Notes under the pieces: generated by a model
Database searches by the model: none
Told to the model about the DNA's origin: nothing
Seen by the model: the letters and a program-made list of their open reading frames with translations, nothing else
Shown: in pieces, positions 25,242 through 33,964 of the stretch
Numbering within the stretch: position 1 is the stretch's first letter
Layout of the letters: each line of letters opens with the position of its first letter
Translations under genes and position numbers: made by a program
NCBI RefSeq assembly: GCF_036226925.1
Contig: NZ_CP109031.1
Location: forward strand, 3,472,001-3,536,000
Direction: 5' to 3'
DNA length: 64,000 nt
Source: Streptomyces sp. NBC_00659
GTDB lineage: Bacteria > Actinomycetota > Actinomycetes > Streptomycetales > Streptomycetaceae

Positions 25242-25576
25242 AGGTCAAGTCTGGCACGGTACTGCTCTGGCTGTCCTGGCTCTTTGACCTCCCATTCCGG
25301 GGCCCGTCGGATACCCACAGCAGGGTTGAGGAGGGACATTGGGTCGGGGTCCTGCCCGGCGTGGGGCCGGCCGCGTTCCGGGGGCCATACGCTCGCCCGC
25401 GAACGGGTGGGCTTGCCCCTGGCCGCGTTTCCATCCCGCAGCCTCCGGAATGCCGTCGGCGCAGGAGCCGTACCGAGTGGGCGGCTCAAGGTGCCCTCGG
25501 CCCCCGCCCCAGCCACCGACACCCGAACGCGCAGGGTCTCGGAACTGGTCACGGTGATCGTCTCGGAGGAATCCAT
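25238..25576 (-). CDS. doubtful small gene overlapping the antitoxin start
   Basis: A 112-codon frame beginning MDSSETITVTSSETLRVRVS. Its stop overlaps the antitoxin ATG (ATGA). The first 25 codons show the high-GC third position expected of Streptomyces genes; the rest drifts to irregular codon use and Pro/Arg-rich sequence, more like decayed DNA. No family recognised. It could be a real leader gene coupled to the toxin-antitoxin pair or a remnant. Confidence 0.22.
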   Translation of the reverse strand: MDSSETITVTSSETLRVRVSVAGAGAEGTLSRPLGTAPAPTAFRRLRDGNAARGKPTRSRASVWPPERGRPHAGQDPDPMSLLNPAVGIRRAPEWEVKEPGQPEQYRARLDL

Positions 25577-25797
25577 ACGGGTCTCTCGGCCTCGGTTCGC
25601 TGTCGGTGATCGGGGGTGGGCGCGCGTGGATGGCTTGACGGTGGGAGGGACGACGGGGCGTCCCTCCGCACACGGGCACTGCAGCAACCAGCATCTGCTG
25701 GCGCAGGGCCCGTGGCGGGCGCATCGGCGAGATGGACCACCCTCATCCGCCGCACCCTCCAACGCCTACCGGCGAGGGTCTCGCCCCGCTCCCCGTC
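25577..25797. other. remnant DNA between toxin-antitoxin pair and integrase fragment
   Basis: No supported gene. The sequence leads into the integrase fragment, but no integrase-like reading could be followed further upstream in any frame, so the 5' part of that gene seems deleted or scrambled. Confidence 0.4.
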
Positions 25798-26253
25798 AAT
25801 ACCTGCTCCTCCGAGCAACGCATCGACCTCCCTGCTGCGTGCATCGGCTCCCTGAAGCTGCACCAGGAGAGGCGGGACACCGAACGCGCAGCCGACGGAA
25901 CCTGGCCCGATACCGCCTACGTCTTCACCAACCACTGGCCAGCCGATCGAGCAGACCAACTCACACGCACCTTCCAAGCCCTGCTCCGCTAGGCCGGGCT
26001 CCGGCGCATCCGCTTCCACGACCTATGTCACTCAACGGCCACCCTGCTACTGGAGCAGGGCATCGAACTCGTCGTCATCAAAGAACTGCTGGGCCACGCC
26101 CACATCGGCGCCACCGCCACCGTCTACGCCCACGTCCGACTCCAGTGTGACGCCATCAACCTCCTCGACCACGCCATCCGCAACCCCGCCGAGACCACTG
26201 GCCAGCCCGACGACGGCGACGACCCATCGCTCTGCGCGATCCCCGTCCGCTGA
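25798..26253 (+). pseudogene. tyrosine recombinase/integrase, C-terminal fragment, disrupted
   Basis: About 150 codons matching the catalytic end of actinomycete tyrosine integrases: QRIDLPAACIGSLKLHQERR, YVFTNHWPADRADQLTRTFQ, then RIRFHDLCHSTATLLLEQGI, VVIKELLGHAHIGATATVYA (with the nucleophile Tyr). Two defects show it is dead: an in-frame TAG at 25990-25992, and TGT (Cys) at 26026-26028 where the catalytic Arg of HxLR is expected. The N-terminal DNA-binding half is missing. It marks past insertion of a mobile element downstream of rplU. Confidence 0.8.
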
Positions 26254-26296
26254 CGTTTCCTTCAACTACTGCCGTCAGACCGCCCTGAAAAGTCGC

Positions 26297-26328
26297 AGTA
26301 GCCCCTCCGGAAAACCGGCGGGGCTACT
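26297..26328. terminator. terminator after integrase fragment / immunity gene
   Basis: AGTAGCCCC (26297-26305) pairs with GGGGCTACT (26320-26328), with an inner CCGG/CCGG around AAAA. On the plus strand TTTCTT follows, and on the minus strand CGACTTTT follows, so it can act both ways and probably ends the toxin-immunity transcript. Confidence 0.75.
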
Positions 26329-26427
26329 TTCTTGCACACATTACGGTTAGCCGTCAGTGCGCCTCAGGTCGACGAGAAGATAGAATTCAGACTCGTCCAC
26401 GATCAACCAAGAAATCGAAATTCCTCA

Positions 26428-26763
26428 TCATTGATCATTCTCTCTACTCGCAAGTAGGGATCGAAGGCGTCTAACCTCATCCACAAGGCGCGGCACAACC
26501 TCCCGCGCCATTACAATGAAGGCCGCATTTTCGTCCCAGCGTTCGTCGGCAGAATCAACGTATCGCGGATGCTGAACCAACGTTGCGGCAATCATGTCTC
26601 GATGATCAAAATTCGGCCACCTCTCGGCAGCGCCAGTATCGGGAACCGTGCTCACCGCCACAAGATTCATGGCGGAGTCATCATCCAAGGTTCTGACGAA
26701 CCAAGGCGCCGGAGTGGCTGCAGAGCACAACTCCTCGATCTCTTCGAGTTCACCTTCACGCAT
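26428..26763 (-). CDS. candidate immunity protein for the RHS-PIN toxin
   Basis: A 111-residue acidic protein starting MREGELEEIEELCSAATPAP and containing SAMNLVAVSTVPDTG, NFDHRDMIAATLVQHPRYVD and a C-terminal helix VVPRLVDEVRRLRSLLASRE. It belongs to a family I know only as hypothetical proteins. It lies 81 bp downstream of the RHS toxin tip on the same strand, is small, acidic and relatively low in GC, and is the only gene there, which is where cognate immunity genes sit. Start ATG 26763 has GAAGGTGG five bases upstream; the reading to 26844 is not needed. Function is inferred from context alone. Confidence 0.7.
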   Translation of the reverse strand: MREGELEEIEELCSAATPAPWFVRTLDDDSAMNLVAVSTVPDTGAAERWPNFDHRDMIAATLVQHPRYVDSADERWDENAAFIVMAREVVPRLVDEVRRLRSLLASRENDQ

Positions 26764-26799
26764 ACAGCCACCTTCTACCAGCCCGTTTACCTGGTCGAG

Positions 26800-26829
26800 G
26801 GTGCCCCGCAAGCTAGCAAGCGGGGCACC
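26800..26829 (-). terminator. hairpin between toxin and immunity gene
   Basis: GGTGCCCCGC (26800-26809) pairs perfectly with GCGGGGCACC (26820-26829) around a 10-nt loop, 16 bp past the toxin stop and upstream of the immunity start. It could be an attenuator or RNA-stabilising element; a full terminator would silence immunity unless it has its own promoter. Confidence 0.55.
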
Positions 26830-26844
26830 CACAAATGCGATCAA

Positions 26845-29800
26845 CTAATATCGCTCACTCGAATACCCGAGCCTTTCGATATTCTTATAGAATCTCTTGT
26901 CATTTGTAATGATTGACAATCCATCCTGTATCGCCGAATGCAAGACCGAAGCATCGTCGTCGGCAATCATCGGATTGAATGACTTACCCTTCCACATGCC
27001 CCTGAGACTAGCCTGCAAGGAGGCGACGCCTTCACTGGTGGAAGCCGGTCCCATGCGCCCCCCTCGCTCCGACAGCCAGCTACCAATGGAGTCTGCCGAG
27101 TGTCCACCTTCGAGTAGTTCACGATGGGCAGTCGGCGAAAGCACCGGGGCACGCCCCGCCAAGGCGGCGTCTACTTCAGCAGTCTTTGCACCGGACAAGG
27201 CATCCGTCACAGCATTCGTGTCAACCGCCACCTCGCCGCAATTGTGAACGAGAACCGGCGTAGCCCCCGCCAGCACATAGTACGTATGGACACTCTCGAC
27301 CGTCAGGTCGTGCGTGCGCTGACGCTTGTCGAAGGATCGGACGGCGGCGAGTTCGACCGTGTCGCCGTTCACCGCGTGCAGGCGCATGCCCGGCTTCAGG
27401 TCACCGGCCTCGATCCAGGCCTGCTCGGAATCGGACCAGAACGGGTGGGTCGTGGTGGAGACCAGGTTCTCGTCTTTACCGGACTTCTTCTTGACCGTCA
27501 GGTCGACGAAGTGCTTGTCGTCCTCGGTGACGATCGTGCCGACGACCTCACGGACCGCCGTCCCGCCACGCTTCGGGTCGGTCACCTTGACCTTGTCGCC
27601 GAGCCGGATCTTTTCGATCGGCTTGGTCTTGCCATTGGCAAGCAGGACTTTGGTGCCGGGCAGGAAACTATGGGGATTCTTGCAGGAAGTCTTACCTCTC
27701 TTGAGGGCCGCCGCTGCCTTCGCCCTGGCTTCCGCCAGTTTCTCCATGGCCTTGGCTGCGCCGATTCTCGCCTTGCCCAGCGTCTTGCTCGCCTTGAAGT
27801 AGGCCGTCGCGCCGCCGATCAGGTCCTTGACCAGTCCGGTGACACGCTTGACGAGCTTGAGGCCCTTGGCCCACTTCCACGGGGCGCCGTACTTGGCCAT
27901 GATCTTGCCCGCGAGACCGCCCGCGAAGCTGCCGGCGATGTTGAGCAGGGTCTCGCCGCAGGCTCCTAGGTCACCGCTGGATATACAGTCCAGAGCCGCG
28001 TCCACGCCCAGGATGTCCCGGGCGATCTTGATGAGTATCTTGCCCGCGGACGTGATGCGCTTCTTGGCGGAGGACTGCTGGCGCTCGGCGTCGGCAACCT
28101 TGTCCTGCGCGTCCTTGGCCCCTTGCTCGTCGGCATTGCACAACGGTTCGCAGCCGCCTACGCCTGGGCAGCTGATTCCCGCGAAGAGGCCGCACGATGT
28201 CGACGTCAGTCCGCTCGGGTCGGACTCCGTGACCGGCGAGTTGTTGGCGTAGTTGTAGCCGTTGATCTGTTGCGGCTGGGTGTAGTCGATGACCGGGTCG
28301 ACCGACATGAATTTGCCGATCCCCGGGTCGTACTCACGCGCTCCGAGGTGTGTCAGGCCGGTCGAGGCGTCGATCGTGCCACCGACAAACCCCTTCTCCC
28401 CCGGCCAGACACCGGTCTTGTCGCCGCGGTCGACACCGAAGGGGTCGAAGCGGCGCTGGGTGACCGCGCCGGTGGCGGAGTTGATGGCCAGCTCGCCCGT
28501 GCCGTGGTGGTCGGAGGCGGTGAAGGAAAGCTTCGCCGCCGTACGGACCGCGATGGTCTGGCCCGCGTAACTGTAGTAGCGGGTGGCCTCCTTCTTGGTG
28601 CCGTCCGCCGACAGCTTCAGCTCCGTGCCCGGGAGATAGACCGTCGTACCGGTCGGGTCCTTGCGCACGAGACGGTTGCCGGAGGCGTCGTACACGTAAC
28701 TGGTCTTGGAGCCGCTCGCCTCGGTGACCTCGCCGACCTTGCCCTGGTCGTTCCAGAGGAGGGCCTGTGCGTTGCCGCCGATGGTGCGCTTGGTGGTGTT
28801 GCCGGCGTCGTCGTACTCGTACGTCGACTGCTTGTCGCCGGTCGGGGTCTTCTCGGTGACCTTGGTGACCTGGTGCGGTCCGTCGCCGAGGGCGCCCGCG
28901 CCGCCGTACTCGTAACTGCGGGTGATGTTGTTCGCCGCGTTCAGAGCGGTGTCGTGGTGGGTCTCGGAGACGCGGTTGCCGATGGCGTCGGTCTCGTACG
29001 ACTTCCAGTACGGGGCCGGACCGCCCAGCGGGCTCGACCCGGCGGCGGAGTCACAGGCCGCGGGGCCGGTGCCGTTCACCGGTTCGGTGGAGCCGCGGGT
29101 GCCCGAGCCGGCCGCGGTCGCCTCGGTGGCCGCCGGGGTCCAGGCGTCCGACAGACGCTGACGGCTGTCGTAGGCGAAGCACTGCACGTCCGGTACGGCC
29201 GTGTTGGCCGTGTCCGCGATCGACAGGACGTTGCCCGCCTGGTCGTAGGAGTACCGGGAGTCCTTCGCGGGGGCGGTCGTGCCGTAGACGCCGACCGTCG
29301 AACGAGTCAGCCGGTCGGTGCCCTTCTCGTAGAAGAACTCCTGCCCCACCTTCTTGCCGCTGCCCGTGGACAGTTCCAGCTGCTGCAGCTGGCTGGTCCT
29401 GGAGTAGACGGTGTTGGTGACGTACGAGTTGGCACTGCCCGTCATCGTCGTCGGACGCTGCAGGGCGTCGTACGTGTAGGTCAGGCTCTCCGCCGGCAGG
29501 TCGCCCGTGGCGGGCATGCCGGTGGTCCGGACCGTTCCGTCCGAGTTGTACGTGGTGGTGAAGGCGTACGTTCCGGCCAGCGAACCCTGGGAGGCCGGGA
29601 CTTGGTAGGCGGTCTGCAGCGGGCGGTAGAGCGAGTCCATCGACTGGACGGCCGTGGCGAAGTACTCCGTCGCGGAGGTGTAGCTCAGCGTGCCGTAGAG
29701 CTGGCCCAGCCAGCCCGCCTTGTCGTACTTGTTCTCGCTCAGCTTCGTACCGGTACCGGCGCCCCCCTGCCAGGTCGTGAGCACACGCCCGAGCTTGTCG

Positions 29801-32800
29801 TACACCGTGGAGGTCTGTTTGTTGCGGCCGTCGTACTCCACGACCGGGCGGTCGAGTTCGTCGTACTCGGTACGCGAGGTGCCCGCATCGGGGTCGACCG
29901 ACTTGGTCTTGCGGCCCAGCTGGTCGTACTCGTAGCGCCACACGTTGCTCTTGGCGTCGGTGACCGTCTCCAGCAGACCGGCCTTGTTGTACGTGTACTT
30001 CGTCGAGTCGTACGGCACCCCCACACCCGGCGAGGCGCCGCGGTAGTGCCGGACCTCCGAGGCATTGCCCTGGGCGTCCGTGATCGTGGTCGTGGGCACA
30101 CCGCCCACCGGCGGGTCGACATGCGTCAGTTCACCGTCGTAGGTCGTCGTGCTGCGCCACTGCTCCGCGCCCGAGACCGCGAAGATCTCCGCGGTGACAC
30201 GGCCCAGACCGTCGTACTCCTGCAGACTCTGCGCACCGACCTGGCCGTTGCTCACCAGCAGCAGCTCGTCCGAGGCGGCATCGGCCGCGTTGTAGGTCGA
30301 GTTGGTCTTCCGCACGTTTCCGGTCGCGTCGTACCAGGTGTCGGCGACCATGCGAGTGCCGTCCGGACCCTCCGTCTGGATCTGGCGGGCCCGCAGCATG
30401 CTGTCGTAGAGCTGGTACTCGGCGCCGTAGCTGCCGTCGTTCTCGATCTTCTCCGTCTTGATCGAGGTGACCTTGTCCTTGCGGACGTTGTACGAATACT
30501 TGATGCTCGGCGTCTGGGTCGACGCCCGGTCCGGCAGCCACACCGACGTCAGACGGCCCAGCGCGTCATAGGCGAGGTCCGTCCTCTTGCCGTTGGGGTC
30601 GGTCTGCCCCGTCGACATACCCCACGCCTGGGCGTAGTCGGTGATCGTGTTGTGGCCCAGCGCGTTGGTGACCGTCGTCCTCGACAGCAGGCCGTTGGTC
30701 TCGGCGTAGACCGTCTTGGTCTGGTCCGCCGTCCCGTACTGCTTGGCGTCCTGCTGGGTCGCCGGGCGGCCGAAGCCGTCGTAGGTCGTGGAACCGGTGA
30801 CCTGGTAGGTCGCCGTGGTGCCGTCGTGCGAGGTCAACCGCTCGGTCTTGGTCGCGTCACCCTTCGTGGGCGCCGCGCCGAACGCGCCGAGGTCGTACGA
30901 GGTGCGCTCGTCCCCCAGGACCTGAGTCTTGCGGTCGGGCGTCGTCGCGCACTTCACCGACACGACCTCGCTGCGCGCGGGCAGCGACAGCATGTTCTTC
31001 GCCGTGTTGTCCGCGTACGTGGTGCGGGTGCAGGTGTCGTCCGTGGCCGTGGAGACGTCTCCGAGGTCGTCGACGGTCAGGACGCGGCCGGTGCCGTTGT
31101 CCGTGTCGTACGTCCTCGTGGACTTCGTCTCGTTCCAGGTCCCGTCGGACTTCAGGCTGAAGCCGCGGGCCACCTGAGGCTTGACGATCGCGGAGTGGGT
31201 GGTGCCCCAGCTCTTCGTCTGCGTTGCCGTGTAGTGCTTCCAGGGCACGTCTATGGTCTTGGAGACGAGCTTGCTTCCGTCGTAGGTCGCCGCCTCCAAC
31301 TGGTGGCCGGTGAACTCCTCGTCGTCCGTGTAGGACGCCCCGGTGGAGTCCTTCACGGTCACCGAGCGGGTGTTGCCGTCGGCGTCCTTGTCACCGTCCA
31401 TCCCCTGCATGAACGTGTAGTCGACGCGCGTGGTCTGCTTGTCGGACGAGCCGCTGGTGACCTTGACCTTGCCGTAGCCCTGCCAGCCGCCCCAGGTGAG
31501 GTACTTCTCATCGGTGATGCCGTCCGGCTTCGCCTTACGCCAGGCGGCGTCACCCTGGTAGTCGTAGCGCGTGACCATCGAGTCACTGCCACCGGTGCGG
31601 TCGGTCTCGATGACCGCCGAGACGACGTACTTGTGGAACCAGTCCGTGATCGGCTCGATGTAACCCGGCGGGGCCCACTTCACGGGGTAACAGCGCTTGG
31701 TCGACTCCCCCGGCCTGGGCAGCGACGCCTTCGCACAGTCGGCCGGCGCGTAGGTGACGTCGAGCTGCGCGCCGGTGTCACTGAGCACCATCGACAGCCG
31801 ATAGCGGTAGAAGGGCGCGATATTGTCGCCGATCGCGTCGACGCGGTTGGCGAGCTGCTCACCGAAGAGGTCCACCGACGGCAGCTTCACCGCCGTGCCG
31901 ACGCGGCCCTCGTGGTCGATCTTCGACAGCCACAGCGTCTTGGAATCGTCGCCGTTGTCCGTGAACAGGTGCGTGAACGTCCAGGCGTCCACGTCCTGGT
32001 AGTTGGTGGCGTCCTTGCGCATCTGCGTGACGACCGACGTCAGCCGCTTGGTGGTGAAGAAGGTCGGCACCGGCGACGTGCACTTGGTGGCGGACTTGCA
32101 CTCCTGGTCGACCGGCACGTCCGGCCAGTAGGAGGCGTTCGCCTTGGTCCGCTTGCTCTCCGCGCAGTCGAAGTCGGAGGTGGTCAGGCAGCGTTCGGCG
32201 GTGTTGAACACGATCCGGGCCGGAGCCTTCGCCGCGTAGACCTTGGTGTCCTGCTGACCGTAGTCGATGCGCTTCAGCCAGCCGCCACGGTGGTACGCCG
32301 TGCCGTTGACGTCCGTCTTGCCGTTCAGCGCGTAGTAGTTCGTCTCACGGTCGTAGAAGTAGGACATCACGTTGCCGTGCGTGTCCTTGACGTAGTCCAG
32401 GCTCCAGCGCCACGCCTGCTGGCAGTACGCGCTGGTGAACGTCGCGTTGTAGCAGGGCTCACCGGAGTCGTCACCGAAGACCGGAGTCGTCCAGGTGGAG
32501 TTGGTCTCCTCGTTCCCCGTCGCCCAGCCCGGCAGCCGGTTCAGGCCGAAGTAGTACTCCGTGCCCTCCGAAGTCGTGATCTTCCAGTGCTCGCCCTTGT
32601 CGCCCGAGCTGCCGTCGTCACCGTTGGTGGCGCCCGTCAGCCGCTCGACCTTCGCACCGCTGTCGGACGACAGGTGCCACTTGCCGGTCGTGTCGTCCTT
32701 GACCAGCTCACCGGACGAACCGTCGAGCATGACCGTGGCGTTCTCGAACGCCCAGCACTGCTCGGCCGAGCCGTCATGGCCGTCATCGGAGCACGGCTTG

Positions 32801-33852
32801 TAGCGGCGCTCGATGTAGCCCGGGTCGTAGGAGAAGCCCTCGCCGATCCAGGAGCCCTGGTTGTTGGTGGCCGAGGTGCGGCCGTCCGCCGACTGGGAGG
32901 AGTAGCCGAGGCCCACGGTCGGCGTCAGGCCACCCGGGGTCGGAACGGATTTCAGCGGGTAATTCCAGCTGAACCCGCCGGAGGAAGGGGCGACGCTCCA
33001 GCTCGCGGACGGGGACAGGGCGGTCGCCTTGTACGTGCCCTGCGCGCTCGACGGACCCGCGGCCACCGCCACGAGGGAGGTCGCGGTGCCCGCCATCGTC
33101 GAGACGCCGTCGGCGGGAGCCGGGGCGGCCGTCACATCGGCGGAGACCGTGCCCGACTCGACGTCGTTCACCGTCGGCAGCACCTTCGGCTGCTCGGGGC
33201 AGGCCTTGCTGCCCGGAGTCGCGACCACGGCACACGCCGGGAGCTGCACCAACTGCAGACGCGAGGCATAGGAGCCGCCGAAACCCTCGGCGAACTCCGA
33301 ATAGTCCACCGTGAGACGCACCTTCGCGGCCGCGTCCTCGCCATCGGCACGCTCCACGCCCAGAAGGACGCCGGCACCGAGCTTCGCCGCGCGCTTCGGA
33401 TCGAGGACGTCTACACGCACCTTGTCGACGGCCCCGGTCGCGTCGGCCGCCGCAGCACCCTTCGCGGCCTTGGACGCCTTGGACGCCTTGGACGCTTTAG
33501 ATGCCTTGAGCGCCTTGCCGACCTTGACCGGCAGGCCGCCGGTCTCGGTCGCGCCGGCCGCGCCCACTGTCACATCGGCGCCGCCCTGCTTCGGCCACAC
33601 CGCCTTGTCCAGCCCCTTGACCGCGGCCTTGCGCGCCGGGTCGGAGGGACGGGACTTCGCTTTCGCGTCGGACCCCTTGGCGGGATCCCCGTCGTCCCGG
33701 ACGCCGGGGCGGCCGATGCGGCCCCGATCGCCATCGTCGAGCACCGATGCCTGGACAGACGAAGCGGACAGCGCGAGCGTGAGCCCGAGCACTGTCGCGA
33801 CAACCGTCTGTCTGGGCATGCGGCGGCTCAGTGAGCGGCCACGCATGAACAT
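26845..33852 (-). CDS. secreted RHS-repeat polymorphic toxin with HINT domain and PIN-like tip
   Basis: A 2335-residue toxin. Order: Sec signal peptide (1-35, ending SASSVQA); Lys/Ser/Ala linker with KAS repeats (about 112-130); SpvB/TcdB-like and RHS/YD-repeat shell; RHS core-associated block GAREYDPGIGKFMSVDPVID (about 1835); a short hydrophobic pretoxin region; a HINT domain from CKNPHSFLPGTKVL (about 2054) to PVLVHNC (about 2205); and a 131-residue tip. The tip begins at the HINT cleavage site and has DTNAV, RELLEGG, ADDDASVLHSAI and ITNDKRF, the acidic layout of a PIN nuclease. HINT should release the tip, which would cut RNA in rival cells. Start ATG 33852 has AGGAAG seven bases upstream. 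The tip coding region is lower in GC than the shell. Confidence 0.9.
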   Translation of the reverse strand: MFMRGRSLSRRMPRQTVVATVLGLTLALSASSVQASVLDDGDRGRIGRPGVRDDGDPAKGSDAKAKSRPSDPARKAAVKGLDKAVWPKQGGADVTVGAAGATETGGLPVKVGKALKASKASKASKASKAAKGAAAADATGAVDKVRVDVLDPKRAAKLGAGVLLGVERADGEDAAAKVRLTVDYSEFAEGFGGSYASRLQLVQLPACAVVATPGSKACPEQPKVLPTVNDVESGTVSADVTAAPAPADGVSTMAGTATSLVAVAAGPSSAQGTYKATALSPSASWSVAPSSGGFSWNYPLKSVPTPGGLTPTVGLGYSSQSADGRTSATNNQGSWIGEGFSYDPGYIERRYKPCSDDGHDGSAEQCWAFENATVMLDGSSGELVKDDTTGKWHLSSDSGAKVERLTGATNGDDGSSGDKGEHWKITTSEGTEYYFGLNRLPGWATGNEETNSTWTTPVFGDDSGEPCYNATFTSAYCQQAWRWSLDYVKDTHGNVMSYFYDRETNYYALNGKTDVNGTAYHRGGWLKRIDYGQQDTKVYAAKAPARIVFNTAERCLTTSDFDCAESKRTKANASYWPDVPVDQECKSATKCTSPVPTFFTTKRLTSVVTQMRKDATNYQDVDAWTFTHLFTDNGDDSKTLWLSKIDHEGRVGTAVKLPSVDLFGEQLANRVDAIGDNIAPFYRYRLSMVLSDTGAQLDVTYAPADCAKASLPRPGESTKRCYPVKWAPPGYIEPITDWFHKYVVSAVIETDRTGGSDSMVTRYDYQGDAAWRKAKPDGITDEKYLTWGGWQGYGKVKVTSGSSDKQTTRVDYTFMQGMDGDKDADGNTRSVTVKDSTGASYTDDEEFTGHQLEAATYDGSKLVSKTIDVPWKHYTATQTKSWGTTHSAIVKPQVARGFSLKSDGTWNETKSTRTYDTDNGTGRVLTVDDLGDVSTATDDTCTRTTYADNTAKNMLSLPARSEVVSVKCATTPDRKTQVLGDERTSYDLGAFGAAPTKGDATKTERLTSHDGTTATYQVTGSTTYDGFGRPATQQDAKQYGTADQTKTVYAETNGLLSRTTVTNALGHNTITDYAQAWGMSTGQTDPNGKRTDLAYDALGRLTSVWLPDRASTQTPSIKYSYNVRKDKVTSIKTEKIENDGSYGAEYQLYDSMLRARQIQTEGPDGTRMVADTWYDATGNVRKTNSTYNAADAASDELLLVSNGQVGAQSLQEYDGLGRVTAEIFAVSGAEQWRSTTTYDGELTHVDPPVGGVPTTTITDAQGNASEVRHYRGASPGVGVPYDSTKYTYNKAGLLETVTDAKSNVWRYEYDQLGRKTKSVDPDAGTSRTEYDELDRPVVEYDGRNKQTSTVYDKLGRVLTTWQGGAGTGTKLSENKYDKAGWLGQLYGTLSYTSATEYFATAVQSMDSLYRPLQTAYQVPASQGSLAGTYAFTTTYNSDGTVRTTGMPATGDLPAESLTYTYDALQRPTTMTGSANSYVTNTVYSRTSQLQQLELSTGSGKKVGQEFFYEKGTDRLTRSTVGVYGTTAPAKDSRYSYDQAGNVLSIADTANTAVPDVQCFAYDSRQRLSDAWTPAATEATAAGSGTRGSTEPVNGTGPAACDSAAGSSPLGGPAPYWKSYETDAIGNRVSETHHDTALNAANNITRSYEYGGAGALGDGPHQVTKVTEKTPTGDKQSTYEYDDAGNTTKRTIGGNAQALLWNDQGKVGEVTEASGSKTSYVYDASGNRLVRKDPTGTTVYLPGTELKLSADGTKKEATRYYSYAGQTIAVRTAAKLSFTASDHHGTGELAINSATGAVTQRRFDPFGVDRGDKTGVWPGEKGFVGGTIDASTGLTHLGAREYDPGIGKFMSVDPVIDYTQPQQINGYNYANNSPVTESDPSGLTSTSCGLFAGISCPGVGGCEPLCNADEQGAKDAQDKVADAERQQSSAKKRITSAGKILIKIARDILGVDAALDCISSGDLGACGETLLNIAGSFAGGLAGKIMAKYGAPWKWAKGLKLVKRVTGLVKDLIGGATAYFKASKTLGKARIGAAKAMEKLAEARAKAAAALKRGKTSCKNPHSFLPGTKVLLANGKTKPIEKIRLGDKVKVTDPKRGGTAVREVVGTIVTEDDKHFVDLTVKKKSGKDENLVSTTTHPFWSDSEQAWIEAGDLKPGMRLHAVNGDTVELAAVRSFDKRQRTHDLTVESVHTYYVLAGATPVLVHNCGEVAVDTNAVTDALSGAKTAEVDAALAGRAPVLSPTAHRELLEGGHSADSIGSWLSERGGRMGPASTSEGVASLQASLRGMWKGKSFNPMIADDDASVLHSAIQDGLSIITNDKRFYKNIERLGYSSERY
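33470..33514. repeat. 9-bp tandem repeat in the RHS gene
   Basis: Five 9-bp units (TTGGACGCC and variants) encode the KAS/KAA tripeptide repeat of the linker after the signal peptide. Copy number could change by slippage without breaking frame. Confidence 0.85.
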
Positions 33853-33915
33853 TCGGCAACTTCCTGAGAGTAAGAGAACATCATGAGAGAAAGAGGAAAA
33901 AGGGGGACGGAGCAG

Positions 33916-33946
33916 GTGTGCCGGGCCCTCAACGGGCCCGGCACAC
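33916..33946 (-). terminator. terminator between LamG and RHS genes
   Basis: GTGTGCCGGGCCC (33916-33928) pairs perfectly with GGGCCCGGCACAC (33934-33946) around TCAAC. It lies 18 bp past the LamG gene stop and about 64 bp before the RHS start, so the RHS gene may have its own promoter or depend on read-through. Confidence 0.8.
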
Positions 33947-33964
33947 ATCATTTGTGATGGATCG

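Noticed and set aside
25119..26150. 343-codon plus-strand open frame over the integrase relic
   Set aside because: It reads the integrase fragment in the wrong frame and gives Arg/Pro/His-rich nonsense; the true frame shows integrase motifs.
28123..33834. 1903-codon plus-strand open frame opposite the RHS gene
   Set aside because: Shadow frame of the RHS toxin gene; composition Val/Gly/Arg-rich with no domain.
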